A stretch of 64,000 nt of DNA from Costus lasius (taxonomy: Eukaryota > Streptophyta > Magnoliopsida > Zingiberales > Costaceae): NCBI GenBank assembly GCA_027563935.2, contig CM050447.1:10136501-10200500 (forward strand), written 5' to 3'. The position numbers and the translations under genes were made by a program. Each line of letters begins with the position of its first letter. Position 1 is the first letter of the stretch. The notes below the pieces were generated by a model. That model did not search any database and had not been told where the DNA came from. It worked only from the letters and a program-made list of their open reading frames with translations. Positions 11,703-22,142 of this stretch are shown piece after piece.

Positions 11703-12721
11703 CGTCGGCGGTGAGGACGGCGGGGCCGCTGCCCTTTTGCTTCACGTTCGTTCTGGTTGTGGTTGCATGTTATCACGAGCAGAGTACGCTTGCCAGAGGG
11801 CAGAAGGCCCATCTGAGCAACTAGCCAATGACCGATTGGTATGGCCTGTTACTGGTTGGGTGCAAAGTTGGTGATGGGCGGTTGGTTGCTATTCGAGTTT
11901 CGAATTACCAATATTGGAAGGCTACTTTTCGGAAATATATTAAAATTCTCTCAGTAGAAAGCATAATTTTGCTTAAAAAATTATCTATGTAGCTGTGCTT
12001 TAATGGGATCCATGGTGTAAGGTTCGAGTAAGAGGTGATTGAGCCGTAACCCAAAAATATTTATTCTCGCACCCGCCACCCGACCCAGCCAGCCTGGCCC
12101 GGAGCGATGTGACGTATGCACATAATCTTAGATCAACTTAGATAAATAGATTTAATACCCTTTAAAAACTCCAAAAAATATTTATAAATGAGTAAATTTG
12201 ATACGACTTAATTAAGCTATTATATATATATATATAAACATTATATAATATATAAATATATTTATATTTAATTATTATTTATTATATAGAAATATCATAT
12301 GTGATACTCAATGGTTGAAATGCCTCTCTTTATATAGAACATGATCAATATATTATGCAATTTTCAGTAGTCCTATAAATATAGTCGGACATTCTATATA
12401 TCTTAAATAAATCTATGATTAGTAATTTTTTTACACTATTTATATAATATTCAACACATACTTCTCAATTTTTTGATTAATTTAACCTATTTTACACGAA
12501 CCGCCCATGCACCCGTCCACTAGCAATGCGTTCGCTTGCGATGGTCAAACCTATGACTTTTACCGCTGTCGATTACCATAAGTAGCTCCGCAACCGTACC
12601 CGTTCTGCGGTTTCGGTTCTGTCTTCTCTCCGCTACCTGTTCATTTTTGTTTTTTTCACATCTAAGTTCGAACACACAAACCAAACCCCAGGGGAGGCGA
12701 AGAGCTCCATCTCGTCCGGCA
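11703..12721. promoter_or_regulatory. Divergent intergenic promoter, CGL160 / 14-3-3
   Basis: This 1.02-kb spacer separates the head-to-head starts of CGL160 (minus) and the 14-3-3 gene (plus), so both promoters must lie here. It contains an AT-rich core (about 12120-12480) with a TA repeat at 12223-12235 and a CT-rich leader (12600-12660) before the 14-3-3 start. No coding signal is seen. Shared regulation is possible but not shown by the sequence. Confidence 0.55.
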
Positions 12722-15700
12722 ATGGCTTCCCAGAAGGAGCGTGATAACTTCGTCTACATCGCCAAACTCGCCGAGCAAGGCGAACGCTATGAAGGTAGAC
12801 CTTCCGATCGCTGAAACCCTAGCGTTTCCGATCCATTTACTAGATTTAGGGTACATTTTTGGTACCTCTCGATCCGATCCGTGTTGATCTCCGCAGAGAT
12901 GGTGGACTCCATGAAGAAGGTTGCGAATCTCGACGTGGAGCTCACCGTGGAGGAGCGAAATCTGCTCTCGGTAGGCTACAAGAACGTGGTCGGCTCCAGG
13001 AGGGCTTCCTGGAGGATCCTATCCTCGATCGAGCAGAAGGAGGAGGCGAAGGGGAACGAGCACCACGTGAAGAGCATCAAGGAGTACCGGCAGAAGGTGG
13101 AGTCGGAACTCTCGAATATCTGTACCGATATTATTACTCTGATCGACGAGCACCTTAGCCCTTCGGCGGCGGCCGGTGAATCCTCTGTTTTCTATCACAA
13201 GATGTGAGTTATGCCTCAAACAATATTTTGATGTTGCTTTGCGGCTTCTGTTTCCCGTAAATATGTTTTTTTTTTTTCTGTTCTATTGCAGGAAGGCTGA
13301 TTACTATCGGTACCTGGCAGAGTTCAAGGCCAGCAATGAGAAAAAAGAGGCAGCAGAGCAATCTCTCAAAGCGTATCAGGTTTGACATTGCATTTATTAT
13401 TTTTGCACCAAAAACGCATGTAGATGTAAATGTATGTATCTATATATCCTTTTTTAAAGTATAAAATTTGCATATCCCACTATGAAACTTACTAGTGTAT
13501 CTTTGTCCCTCTAAATATCTAAAATTTCCAATATACCATTTTTGTTTATTTATCAAATTTATACATATTAAATAACATTAAGTCCATTAAGGGATAGAAA
13601 ATTGTCCCATCCCGTGGGACCAACTCCACTCCCCTTCCCGTGATTTCTGCACTTCCTAACTGTACATTTTACTGAACGAGGATGGTTATTTAATTTTGTG
13701 ACTTGCCTTGTAAGTTTTCTATGTTTGTTTTTAACCTTTAAATATTTTTACGTTATTCTTATCTTAATGTTGGTATTTATATATGAGCACACCTCAGGAT
13801 GCCTTAGGTAGGGATGGGAAAGGACTCTTCAATTATTTGCTTTGACACCACGTCCATTGTATGAGAAGCACTAGAATGCCGAAATCTGCTCTGTCTTATT
13901 CTTGTTGTTATTTCCATACCTTATTAGGGCAATAATATCATATGCAATAAAAATCTTATAATTGTAATTTGTTCATATAAATTAATTAATGACGTATTCA
14001 TAAACTGTATGGTATTTGAGGCTACACACACACAGACTAAAGTTTAGAATGGAAAATATGAAAATTTCTCCTTTATAAGGAAATAATGATTTTTTTATAT
14101 ATTTTCATTCCATTCACATTCTTTAATCTTAGACTATGTATTTGGTTTAAATGCCATTTAGGCATTTAGATTTTATTTCTACAATAATCTGTTTTCATTA
14201 CGAGAAATTGTTATGTAGAGTGTACATTAATCTGGCAACTTACCCTACCTATACTTATTTAACTGTAGTTCGAGCATTCTTTAATGATCAGATTATTACT
14301 TTTATGCTTGTTACATACCTACACGAGCTAAACTTGTTCTTTTGAAGGATGAAAGACCAGTAGATGGTGGAATAAATTAATCATCTTCATCATTAAGAGC
14401 AAAATTGCTTTGTTTATAGAAAAGATTTTGTGAACTTCAAAATCAGTAACATGGGTAACTAAACACTCACTTTGTGTTGACTCAAGTCCGTCTATTTTGG
14501 ACTCCTTGAGAATATATAATCCTATGCAGGTCAAAGGTTTCATGGTAGTGAATTATAAGTGCTGTTGTTTACTCTATAAAAATGGCCTATTTTGTTGACT
14601 TCTTTTTGGTATATCCACTTAGTTGTTACTAGAATGTTGCCTCTTTTTCCGTTGAAGTATTAGCTCTATCTTTTTGCAGGAAGCTACAACTACAGCTGAA
14701 GCAGAGTTGGCACCAACACATCCTATTCGATTGGGTTTGGCATTGAATTTCTCTGTTTTCTATTACGAGATCATGAACTCACCTGAGCGGTATACTTCCT
14801 GTTAGAGTAGCATTTAAGATGTGTTCTCACCGTTTGATTGCCTTCCTTTCTAAACTACTTGCATTAATTCAGGGCATGCCACCTTGCAAAACAAGCTTTT
14901 GATGAAGCAATTTCTGAGCTTGACTCACTGAGTGAAGAATCATACAAAGACAGCACTTTGATTATGCAACTGTTGAGGGACAATCTTACACTGTGGACTT
15001 CTGATATCCCCGAAGATGGAGGTAATGGTTGACGTATTGCTTATTTAATGCTGGCTTGTAGCTAGAGTAGGCAGAAAAATCCGTACCCAGTCCAACCTAA
15101 CTTAGGCAAAACTCGAGCTAACCGGGTCTCGGGTTGACTCAGGTTCGGGTAAAGCCCAACTTGGGTTGGGGTCAGGCATGTGATTTTAGATACCCTTCCC
15201 GAATCCGAACCTGAACTTACTTCGACTATGATAATTGCTAAATTACCCTCTAACTTAAAACATCAAACCCTAGCACCCTCCTTTCTCCACCCCCTCCCTT
15301 CTCAGACTCTGCCCCCCCTCCTCTCTACCCTCCCTGCTCCCTTCTCCCAGTCTCCCTCCCCTTTTCCATTCTCCCTCCCTCCCTGCTCCCCTAGTGCTGC
15401 TCCCCTCTCCCAATCTCCCTTCCCTCCCTGCTTCCCTCTTTGTGTCGCTCACACTTGCTGTGCTGCTCACTCGCACTGCTTGCTCACGTCGCTTGCCCTT
15501 GCCAACCATCCTTGCCATGCACCATGCTGCCTGCCCTCGCCTCACCGGCTGCCCTTGCAGTTCGCTTACTCGTCCTCGAGGTTGGGTTTCCATGTGACTT
15601 GATAAAGTTGGGTGTGGAGCAAAGTTTTTAAAACCTAACGACCCAACCCTACCCATAGGCATCCCTACCTGTATCAGCAGATGATAAGATATTTACCTTG

Positions 15701-18700
15701 AACTCAATTATTGTGCTGTTCTTGAGTGAGAAAATTGAATGGTATTATATTGCCTAACAATTCAGTTTTAGCAAACATCAATAAGAATAAAAAGAACAAT
15801 ATGGAATCTTGTTATTTTTGTCTCTAACTTGTTTCTGTTGCTTTTCTTTTAGTTATTTTACTTTAAAACCATTACTTTACTATTCATCCAATGTATATAA
15901 GATATCAAATGTCTAAAATTTCTTTATTCTCCATGAATACACAGTTAGTGTTATTTATTGTGACTATTTTGGACATATTCTAGTGTAACTAAAATTTTCC
16001 CCTCGCAATTTATTTTGGAGTGGCAAGGTTCAAGATTAATTCTCTCACCGATCTTGCCTCGCCTACTTGCATGATGAGATTGTCTATATTTTTTGCTTTA
16101 ATATTTTTAGGCGATAGAAATTCATCTTCTACCCGCTCTAACTTATCATGTCAATAATGCAAGCTATCCCTAGCATTAACTTCCTTGTGATCCATATATA
16201 TTATTTTTTGCAGAGATAATTTGTTTGTGAAGATTTTAGCGCTAATTAATTCATACGAATTAAGTACTAATGGTATATTTGCAAGTTTGAGAATTAAATA
16301 ATGCATATGCTAAAATAAAATATAGAGTGACAAATTTGAAAACCACATTTTTTGAGCTGATAATTTTGCTGTTCACATAAGTTAATTTGCTATTGTTAAT
16401 GTCATATAGAAACATAATTCTTTAATTCGATCCCTTTCTTGGTATCTTTGCACCAACTTGGTGGTAGACATTTAAGGTCTGTTTCCTTGAGAGGATAGAA
16501 AACAGAAAAGAATGGATAGATGAGAGGAAAGGATACATGACAGGAAAGAAAGTATTAAAAAGTTTTCCATCCTCTCTTTCCTAAAGGAAAGAAAATTCAA
16601 AGGACAACACAACGACAGCTTCAGGAACACACTAGCCAAGAAGGGCATCCTGTTCTCCGCACGCTTCTCTGAAATCGCCCCTGGCATGGCACACGAGGAT
16701 CTTAAACTCCGACTCTCCCAGAAATCATATTGCGAGCCCAATAGCCCCTAGAACAGTGACATAATTTCCAGTCCCAGACTTTCGATGCTCTAATCTCAAT
16801 CGAGCTGCAAAAGAACATAGCCAAGAGGCTTTGCATGGAACACAACAACTCGAACCCGGAGAACTTCAACTCTAACCTAATCACCAACATTGAGGGGGAG
16901 ACCAATCTGGATCTGCTCAAGCAGCAGATTGAGTTGGACTGGAAGACCATGGGCACTCTCTTCAATGAATTGGAGGAGGAGAGGAATGCCTCGACCGTTG
17001 CAGTAAATGAAGCAATGGCTATGATCAATAGGTTGCAGGAGGAGAAGGCTGCGATGTAGATGAGGCTTTGCAGTACCTGCGGATGATGCAGGAGGCAATT
17101 CAGAAGCTCAATGACTTGCTCACGGATCGAGAGAAGGATCTGATGGACTTGGAAGCCAAGCTGGATACCTGCCGGAAGCGGTTCGAAGACGAAGTGGAGG
17201 AAGTAGCAAAGCTGGTCGAGACAAGGGATGTCTATTCCGCTAGCACTAGCAGCATGCCCCGCCATGGGAAATTGCCGGCTGGAACAAATCCGATTAAAGC
17301 AATTTGATTCCGCCAGAGTTCTCCACGAACGACGGCGTGACGGAGCTGCTGCTGGTGTACGAGCATGAGCTGCGCTGAGGGAGGAGCGATCGCACGATCT
17401 GTTCTGCAAGCACTAGGAGCACGCCCCGCCATGGGAAATCACCGAGCTGGAACAAATCTGAGAAGCTGCTGCTGGGGTTCGAGTGATCGCGTGATAGAGA
17501 GGAGGACGAGAATGAGCCACGGGAGATTTTGGGACAAGAATGCGAGTCATGAGGTTTTCCGCCCGATTTTAGGGGATAAAAAACGAAGGATTTTTAGGCG
17601 TCCATCCTTTCACTTTTCTGTCCTTCCTAACTAATCTTTCTAAGGAAACGAAGAAAAAAAGATAGTTTCCTTTCCTCCCTTCTTTTATGGAAGGAAACAC
17701 TATGTTAGGGTTAATGGGCTTCAGCTAGGGCTGTCCAAACGGTTCGAACTGAACCGAATCGTTTTGGTTTAACCCGAACCGAATTAGGTAAAAACCGAAC
17801 CAAACCGATTAACCAGAAATTAATTATATAAATATATATTTAATTTGTTTATATTATTATATTATTAAATTTTAATAAAAATAATAATATAATAGATTTT
17901 ATATAATTAAAAATAATAATATCATGTGTTTTATATAATTAAAAATAATATTATTATATATTTATATAAAAATATTAATATGATATTTAGTTTGGTTTGT
18001 TCGATTCAACTCGAAAACCGAACCAAACCGAATTGCTCAAACCGAAAACCGAACCTAAATTTTTTTAATCATTTGAAACCGAATCGAACCGAACCGAAAT
18101 TGGTTTGAAATTGAACCGAACTGAAATTTTTGGTTCGGTTCGGTTCGGTCGGTTTATCGGTTTGACCCGATTTTTGGACAACCCTAGCTTCAGCCATTAC
18201 CAATTAATCATTATGTATTGGTATTGTGCAAACCTTAAGAATTTAGACAGATGTTTCTGTTTTTGCTGCCTTTGCCAATTAGTCGTTTTCTTTTTTTTTT
18301 TTTTTTTTTTTTTGCCATTTTTAGTTCACCCATGATCATCTCTCTTTGTTCATTATGGGTTGTCATCACAAGCTTCTAGTGGAACCTTGAAGCTCCATTG
18401 TAATTACATCTCAGAGCAGCCAACCCACACCCTAGACTACTGTAGTGTTTATTTTGGTATCCATAAAAGGACATATTTTTGCTATGCTGTAATCTTTTGA
18501 CTTTGTGCTAGGTAGGTACTGTGGGTTTGTATTCCTTTTTGGACATCTTTGGTCCTTATTTTCTTAAGTGTTTTTGTTCATATTTAAACTTACTACTCTT
18601 GCTCTGTTATAAATTCTTTACTACTATTCTTGCGGGAATAAGAGCATACTTTTTGGGATTGTTCTCATTCCTAGCCTAAAAATTTTACACAAATACCAAG

Positions 18701-19173
18701 TGATAATATTTTATAAACAATACAGCAATCACTTGAAGCATGATGTATTTCTTCTAGAAAAAAATATAAATAGTGTTAATTTTCTGTACCCCGTGTTTTG
18801 AGCAGCAACAGAAGATGCTATCAAGGAGAGCAATGGGAAGCCTGGTGCAGCTGAACATGCTGAGGTTGGTTTCTGTAGTAACTAGATTAAGATTTATTGT
18901 TCTTATTCAATCAAAAATAACTTTCTATAAAACAGACATACAATTATTCCTTATTAGTTTTAATAGTACATAAAATGCACTTGATTTGATCTATGCCTTT
19001 CCTTTAATTGCGGCATGATGCATTGGATAAGCGTCCAAGTTCATGATGTATACAACTCAGCGGGCCATGTCCCTAGCATGTGCTGAGTTATATAAAGCTA
19101 GTTGAATAACAGCTGAGACTGGTTATTCCATGGAATTCTACTTTTTTCATGTTCTGAAAACTTTTTGCAGTGA
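12722..19173 (+). CDS. 14-3-3 protein, epsilon class, iota-like
   Basis: 14-3-3 dimers bind phosphoserine/phosphothreonine motifs on client proteins in cytosol and nucleus. Exons: 12722-12794, 12897-13203, 13292-13379, 14680-14789, 14873-15021, 18806-18864 and 19171-19173; they join in phase to give 262 residues. The start is [19 protein letters not shown]. Family signatures are complete: [55 protein letters not shown] and [21 protein letters not shown], which carry the phosphopeptide-binding Lys, Arg and Tyr residues. The text resembles Arabidopsis GRF12 (iota), and the intron-rich structure fits the epsilon group. The last exon supplies only the TGA stop, directly after a consensus TTTTTGCAG acceptor, so the protein ends AAEHAE. 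Intron 5 (15022-18805) is swollen by transposon insertions. Confidence 0.95.
15090..15660. repeat. Pyrimidine-rich low-complexity block in 14-3-3 intron 5
   Basis: The centre (about 15270-15560) is runs of CCCTCC, CTCCC and TGCTGC. It is edged by stretches rich in GGGTT/AACCC that resemble the ends of the hAT-type MITEs in this window. It may be a degenerate MITE with an expanded simple-sequence core, but I found no target duplication. The open frames here (for example 15180-15602) are composition artefacts. Confidence 0.45.
16470..17710. mobile_element. Gene-capturing non-autonomous transposon (Pack-MULE-like)
   Basis: The segment lies wholly inside 14-3-3 intron 5. Its left edge (GGTCTGTTTCCTTGAGAGG) and the reverse complement of its right edge (CATAGTGTTTCCTTCC) share TGTTTCCTT and a purine-rich subterminal region, suggesting short inverted ends. 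The interior is GC-richer than the intron and holds a broken copy of part of a GTD-binding protein gene (16835-17307). A 41-bp piece containing CCCCGCCATGGGAAAT occurs twice inside (near 17251 and 17418). Exact borders and target duplication are unresolved, so the superfamily is a guess. Confidence 0.55.
16835..17307 (+). pseudogene. GTD-binding (DUF593, zein-binding) domain fragment
   Basis: The first frame (16835-17059) reads [20 protein letters not shown] and [17 protein letters not shown]. The second (17068-17307) reads [20 protein letters not shown] and [11 protein letters not shown]. Together they cover the coiled-coil GTD-binding domain of plant myosin-binding (MYOB/zein-binding) proteins, which act as receptors for myosin XI on membranes. 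The two frames are separated by a TAG where the family has CAG and by loss of one base a few positions later, so the copy cannot encode an intact domain. Only this domain is present, with no transmembrane start, consistent with capture of part of a gene by the surrounding element. Confidence 0.8.
17726..18186. mobile_element. hAT-type MITE, TSD GCTTCAGC
   Basis: A 461-bp segment starts TAGGGCTGTCCAAA and ends TTTGGACAACCCTA, inverted repeats with one mismatch in the first 14 bases. The exact 8-bp repeat GCTTCAGC flanks it (17718-17725 and 18187-18194). Subterminal regions are filled with AACCGAACCG-type motifs on both strands and the centre is AT-rich. It is non-coding, lies in 14-3-3 intron 5 and is almost the same length as the MITE at 1629-2092. 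Confidence 0.9.
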
Positions 19174-19274
19174 AGAGAATCGGACGGAGACTGTTGGATC
19201 ACTTGGCGGAAGCTATTCAATGTCTTTTCAATAGCATGGGCAGTAGTCTTAAATTATCCATTGGTTTTTGTTAT

Positions 19275-19468
19275 CATTTCAATTTACTTCATTTAGGAAA
19301 TTGTGGAACTTGGGAGTTAAAATTCCCATCACTAGTGCATCCCTTTGGGTTCTGTATAATCTATGTACTTTATGTTTCGTACTTGGGATGCGGCTGTTTT
19401 TGCGTGTCATTTCAATTTACTTCATTTAGGAAATTGTGAACTTGGGAGTTAAAATGCCCATCACTAGT
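19275..19468. repeat. Direct repeat in the 14-3-3 3' region
   Basis: About 62 bp (CATTTCAATTTACTTCATTT and onward to CATCACTAGT) at 19275-19336 recurs at 19408-19468 with two or three differences. It lies 100-300 bp after the stop codon, so it is probably within or just past the 3' UTR. Confidence 0.8.
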
Positions 19469-19473
19469 TTCAT

Positions 19474-19943
19474 GAGCTTCCTTGAGTCTAGTTTTCACTA
19501 TTGCTTGGATTCCTTATGTTTTCTAATGGAAATACCACCTGAGTATGGATGTATTTAGAATTGTTGATATCTGAACTAGATTGGAGTCTTAAATTGAAGT
19601 TGTCATAAACACGTACAAGTCTCCAATCTTACCAATGAAAGGGATCGGTCAAATGGTTACGTGCATATATTAATATGTAAATAAAAAAAATCTTTGCATT
19701 ATTTGAGATAAATGTCTCATCGAACGAAAGCTGTTCTTACGCTTGTGTGATTGGATCTTTTGACTACGCTGTGCTGGTCTTCTGCATCTAGGTTCTAGGA
19801 ATAACATCAGTTCGCAAAGGGCATGCATCTGTCATTATTAGGTCATGTCTGAACTCATGCGAACTAAATTTGGAGCTTGGAAGATTTCGACTTTCTTGAT
19901 GTTGCAGCTGAAAACTTTCTTTGCATTATTTGAGATAAATGTT
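19474..19943. other. 14-3-3 downstream flank, no gene seen
   Basis: AT-rich DNA without coding signal. A 25-bp string beginning TCTTTGCATTATTTGAGA occurs at about 19690 and again at about 19917, a second short direct repeat in this flank. Confidence 0.4.
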
Positions 19944-21030
19944 GTTTGGGTAAACTAACTTTTAGCTGATTAAATTTTGGTCAAAATTAATTTTGACACA
20001 TAAGTGAGAAAAAAGTCATAGGCGATTGGAAGAAATAGAGGGAGAGTCGCTGGCGGCAAGCCAAGGATCGTCGGACGAAAAGGGGGAAAAGCGTAGAAGC
20101 TCCATCGAGGTCGTAGCTCGTCACTTCAAGTCTGTGGACTCAACTCTCGTTGATTGTCACAACTCACAAATGTCTCCGTCGATGAGAGATCTAGAGGAGA
20201 GCGTCGAAGCTCACGGGCGTCTGTCGCAGCTCATCGCTTCCAAGTCCGCCAACTCAACTCTCGTCCAAGCACCACTGAGCTGTGTTTGCTTCGTCCAAGT
20301 GAGGAAGACGCTGTCGTGGCTTCATCCCAACAACGCGGAGACGACACCTAAGAGGAAGATGCTGCCGGAGGAGACGACGCTTGCAACAACAGCCGGAGGA
20401 GATGACGCCTGGGAGGAAGATCTGGAACGAGGGGAGGAGATGACGCAAATTTGGAATGAGGGGAGGTGTTCCGTCCGGGTGGAACTTGCAAATCTGGGAA
20501 GATGGACGCCCGAGCAGCAGCGGACGGGAGGGCAAGCAGGGGCTAGCGGCAGCGAACGGGAGGGCAGGCGGGGAGCTAGCGGGGCAAGATTTTGGCAGCG
20601 GAAGGAGTTCGGCATGAGCGGTGGGCAGACAGGAGGGCAGGCGGGGAGCTAGCGGCAGCGGGCGGGAGGGCAGACACAGATCTGGGAAGATGAATGCCGG
20701 GAGGAAGACGGAAGATGAAGGAAGGACGCCGAGAGAAGAAACCTGGAGGAAGGACGCCGAGAGAAGGTCGCGTACGCCGGGAGGAGACGCGTAGATCTGG
20801 GAAGCTGGCCTGAGGAGGACGCCGAGAGGAAGTATGCCGGGAGAAGGTCGCGTAGGTTTGGAAGACGCTGAGCTTTGAAGATGGAAAGAGTTCTTCGAGG
20901 AGTGCGTGAAAAGCCCGAGAAGGTACTCTCAACAGCTTGTCCATAACAATGAAGCTACGTTACCAAACAACTAGATCGACCAAAATCAGTTGGCCACACT
21001 AGCAGAAGCTGGAAAGTGGCAAATCCAAAC
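19944..21030. mobile_element. Candidate non-autonomous element, GC-rich core
   Basis: The edges contain TTGTTTGGGTAAACTAA (about 19943) and, on the reverse strand, CCTGTTTGGATTTGCC (about 21018-21033), the TGTTTGG-type ends common in plant non-autonomous DNA transposons. The core (20020-20900) is GC-rich with repeated short blocks such as GGGAGGAAGA, GGACGCCGAGAG and GGGGAGCTAGCGG. An open frame of 208 residues (20026-20652) is built from these blocks and matches no protein I know. No target duplication was found. Confidence 0.4.
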
Positions 21031-21212
21031 AGGTACTTAGTCGTTGTAAAGCTCAGAATTTACTTCCTTCTTTGTTCAATCACACTTCCCAGCAAAATCA
21101 CGATTTATATCTTTCCAGCATTTCCTTCTAAACATGTAAGCCTTCCCAAACTGAGTTTTGTCTTCTCCTTATTAGTTTCTGCATATCCGCCCAATAGAAA
21201 TTGACAGTCTAA

Positions 21213-21622
21213 GGGCCCGTTTGGCCCTACTGTCAATAATTTTATAGCTGTGTTAAACTGTGCTGCACTGTACTGTACTACGCTGTCAAAATTTATAAGA
21301 TGTTTGGTTAATAACTTTTTAATTGCTATCAAAATTTAAAATAATAAATAAATATATTTTTTTTAATTATTTAAAATAATAATATATTTTATTTTTCTTT
21401 AGTATTTAATTTTAAATTATTTAAAATAATAATACTTAAAATTTTAAACAAAATCATATAAATTACTTTTTCAAAAAAGCAAAAGCTGAAAAAGCATCAA
21501 ATTGTAACTTTCTCAATTTTTGCTTTTTTACTATTTCTACTTTTCATTACCAAACAGTTTTCTATCTACTTTCAGCTTAAAAGCTACTTAAAATCAGCTT
21601 AAAAGTGAGGCCAAACAGGCCC
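21213..21622. mobile_element. PIF/Harbinger (Tourist-like) MITE, TSD TAA
   Basis: A 410-bp segment starts GGGCCCGTTTGGCC and ends GGCCAAACAGGCCC, giving 14-bp terminal inverted repeats with one mismatch. It is flanked by TAA on both sides (21210-21212 and 21623-21625), the three-base target preferred by PIF/Harbinger elements. The interior is AT-rich and non-coding. Confidence 0.85.
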
Positions 21623-21639
21623 TAAGCTATTTGGATAAG

Positions 21640-22137
21640 TAGCTTCTCTAGCTCAGACAGAGAATTTATATTATAGTTGAGAAGCTACGTAAGGGCAGTT
21701 TCTAATTTTTAACTTTTGTTTTTTCTCTTGTGAGCTTACCAATAAAATATATTTAGTATTATTTAAAATATTTTAAATTATTATTAATAAAATTTTAGTA
21801 ATCAAATTTTTATATTGATAATATTTTTAATAAATATTTTATTTATTGTAAAGATATTTAATAATGTGATCTATAATATTTTTAATAAATATTTTAATTA
21901 TAATAATTAAAAATTTAGTCATATAATTTTTATCTTAGTAATGTTTTTAATAAAAAAATTATTTATTATTTATAAAAAATTAAGTAACTTATAATAATAT
22001 AACTCAAAGTTATTCATTCAAACATCCTCTAAATATATTTCGTTAGTATCTTTTCAATCAATTTTTTTTAGCTAGCAAAAATTAGAAATAGTTAACTTTC
22101 CTAACAGAGCCGCAATCATGCATATCACATGTGTTCT
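21640..22137. other. AT-rich intergenic DNA
   Basis: Long runs of AATATTTT/TTTAATAA composition with no coding signal and no repeat that I can define. It directly precedes the gypsy element target site (CCTAG, 22138-22142). Confidence 0.4.
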
Positions 22138-22142
22138 CCTAG

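Noticed and set aside
15180..15602. 140-residue plus-strand frame and overlapping minus-strand frames
   Set aside because: Composed of runs of Pro, Ser and Leu from CCCTCC simple sequence, without domain features; lies in an intron.
16702..17409. 235-residue minus-strand frame
   Set aside because: It is the complement of the GTD-binding fragment on the plus strand and has no domain of its own.
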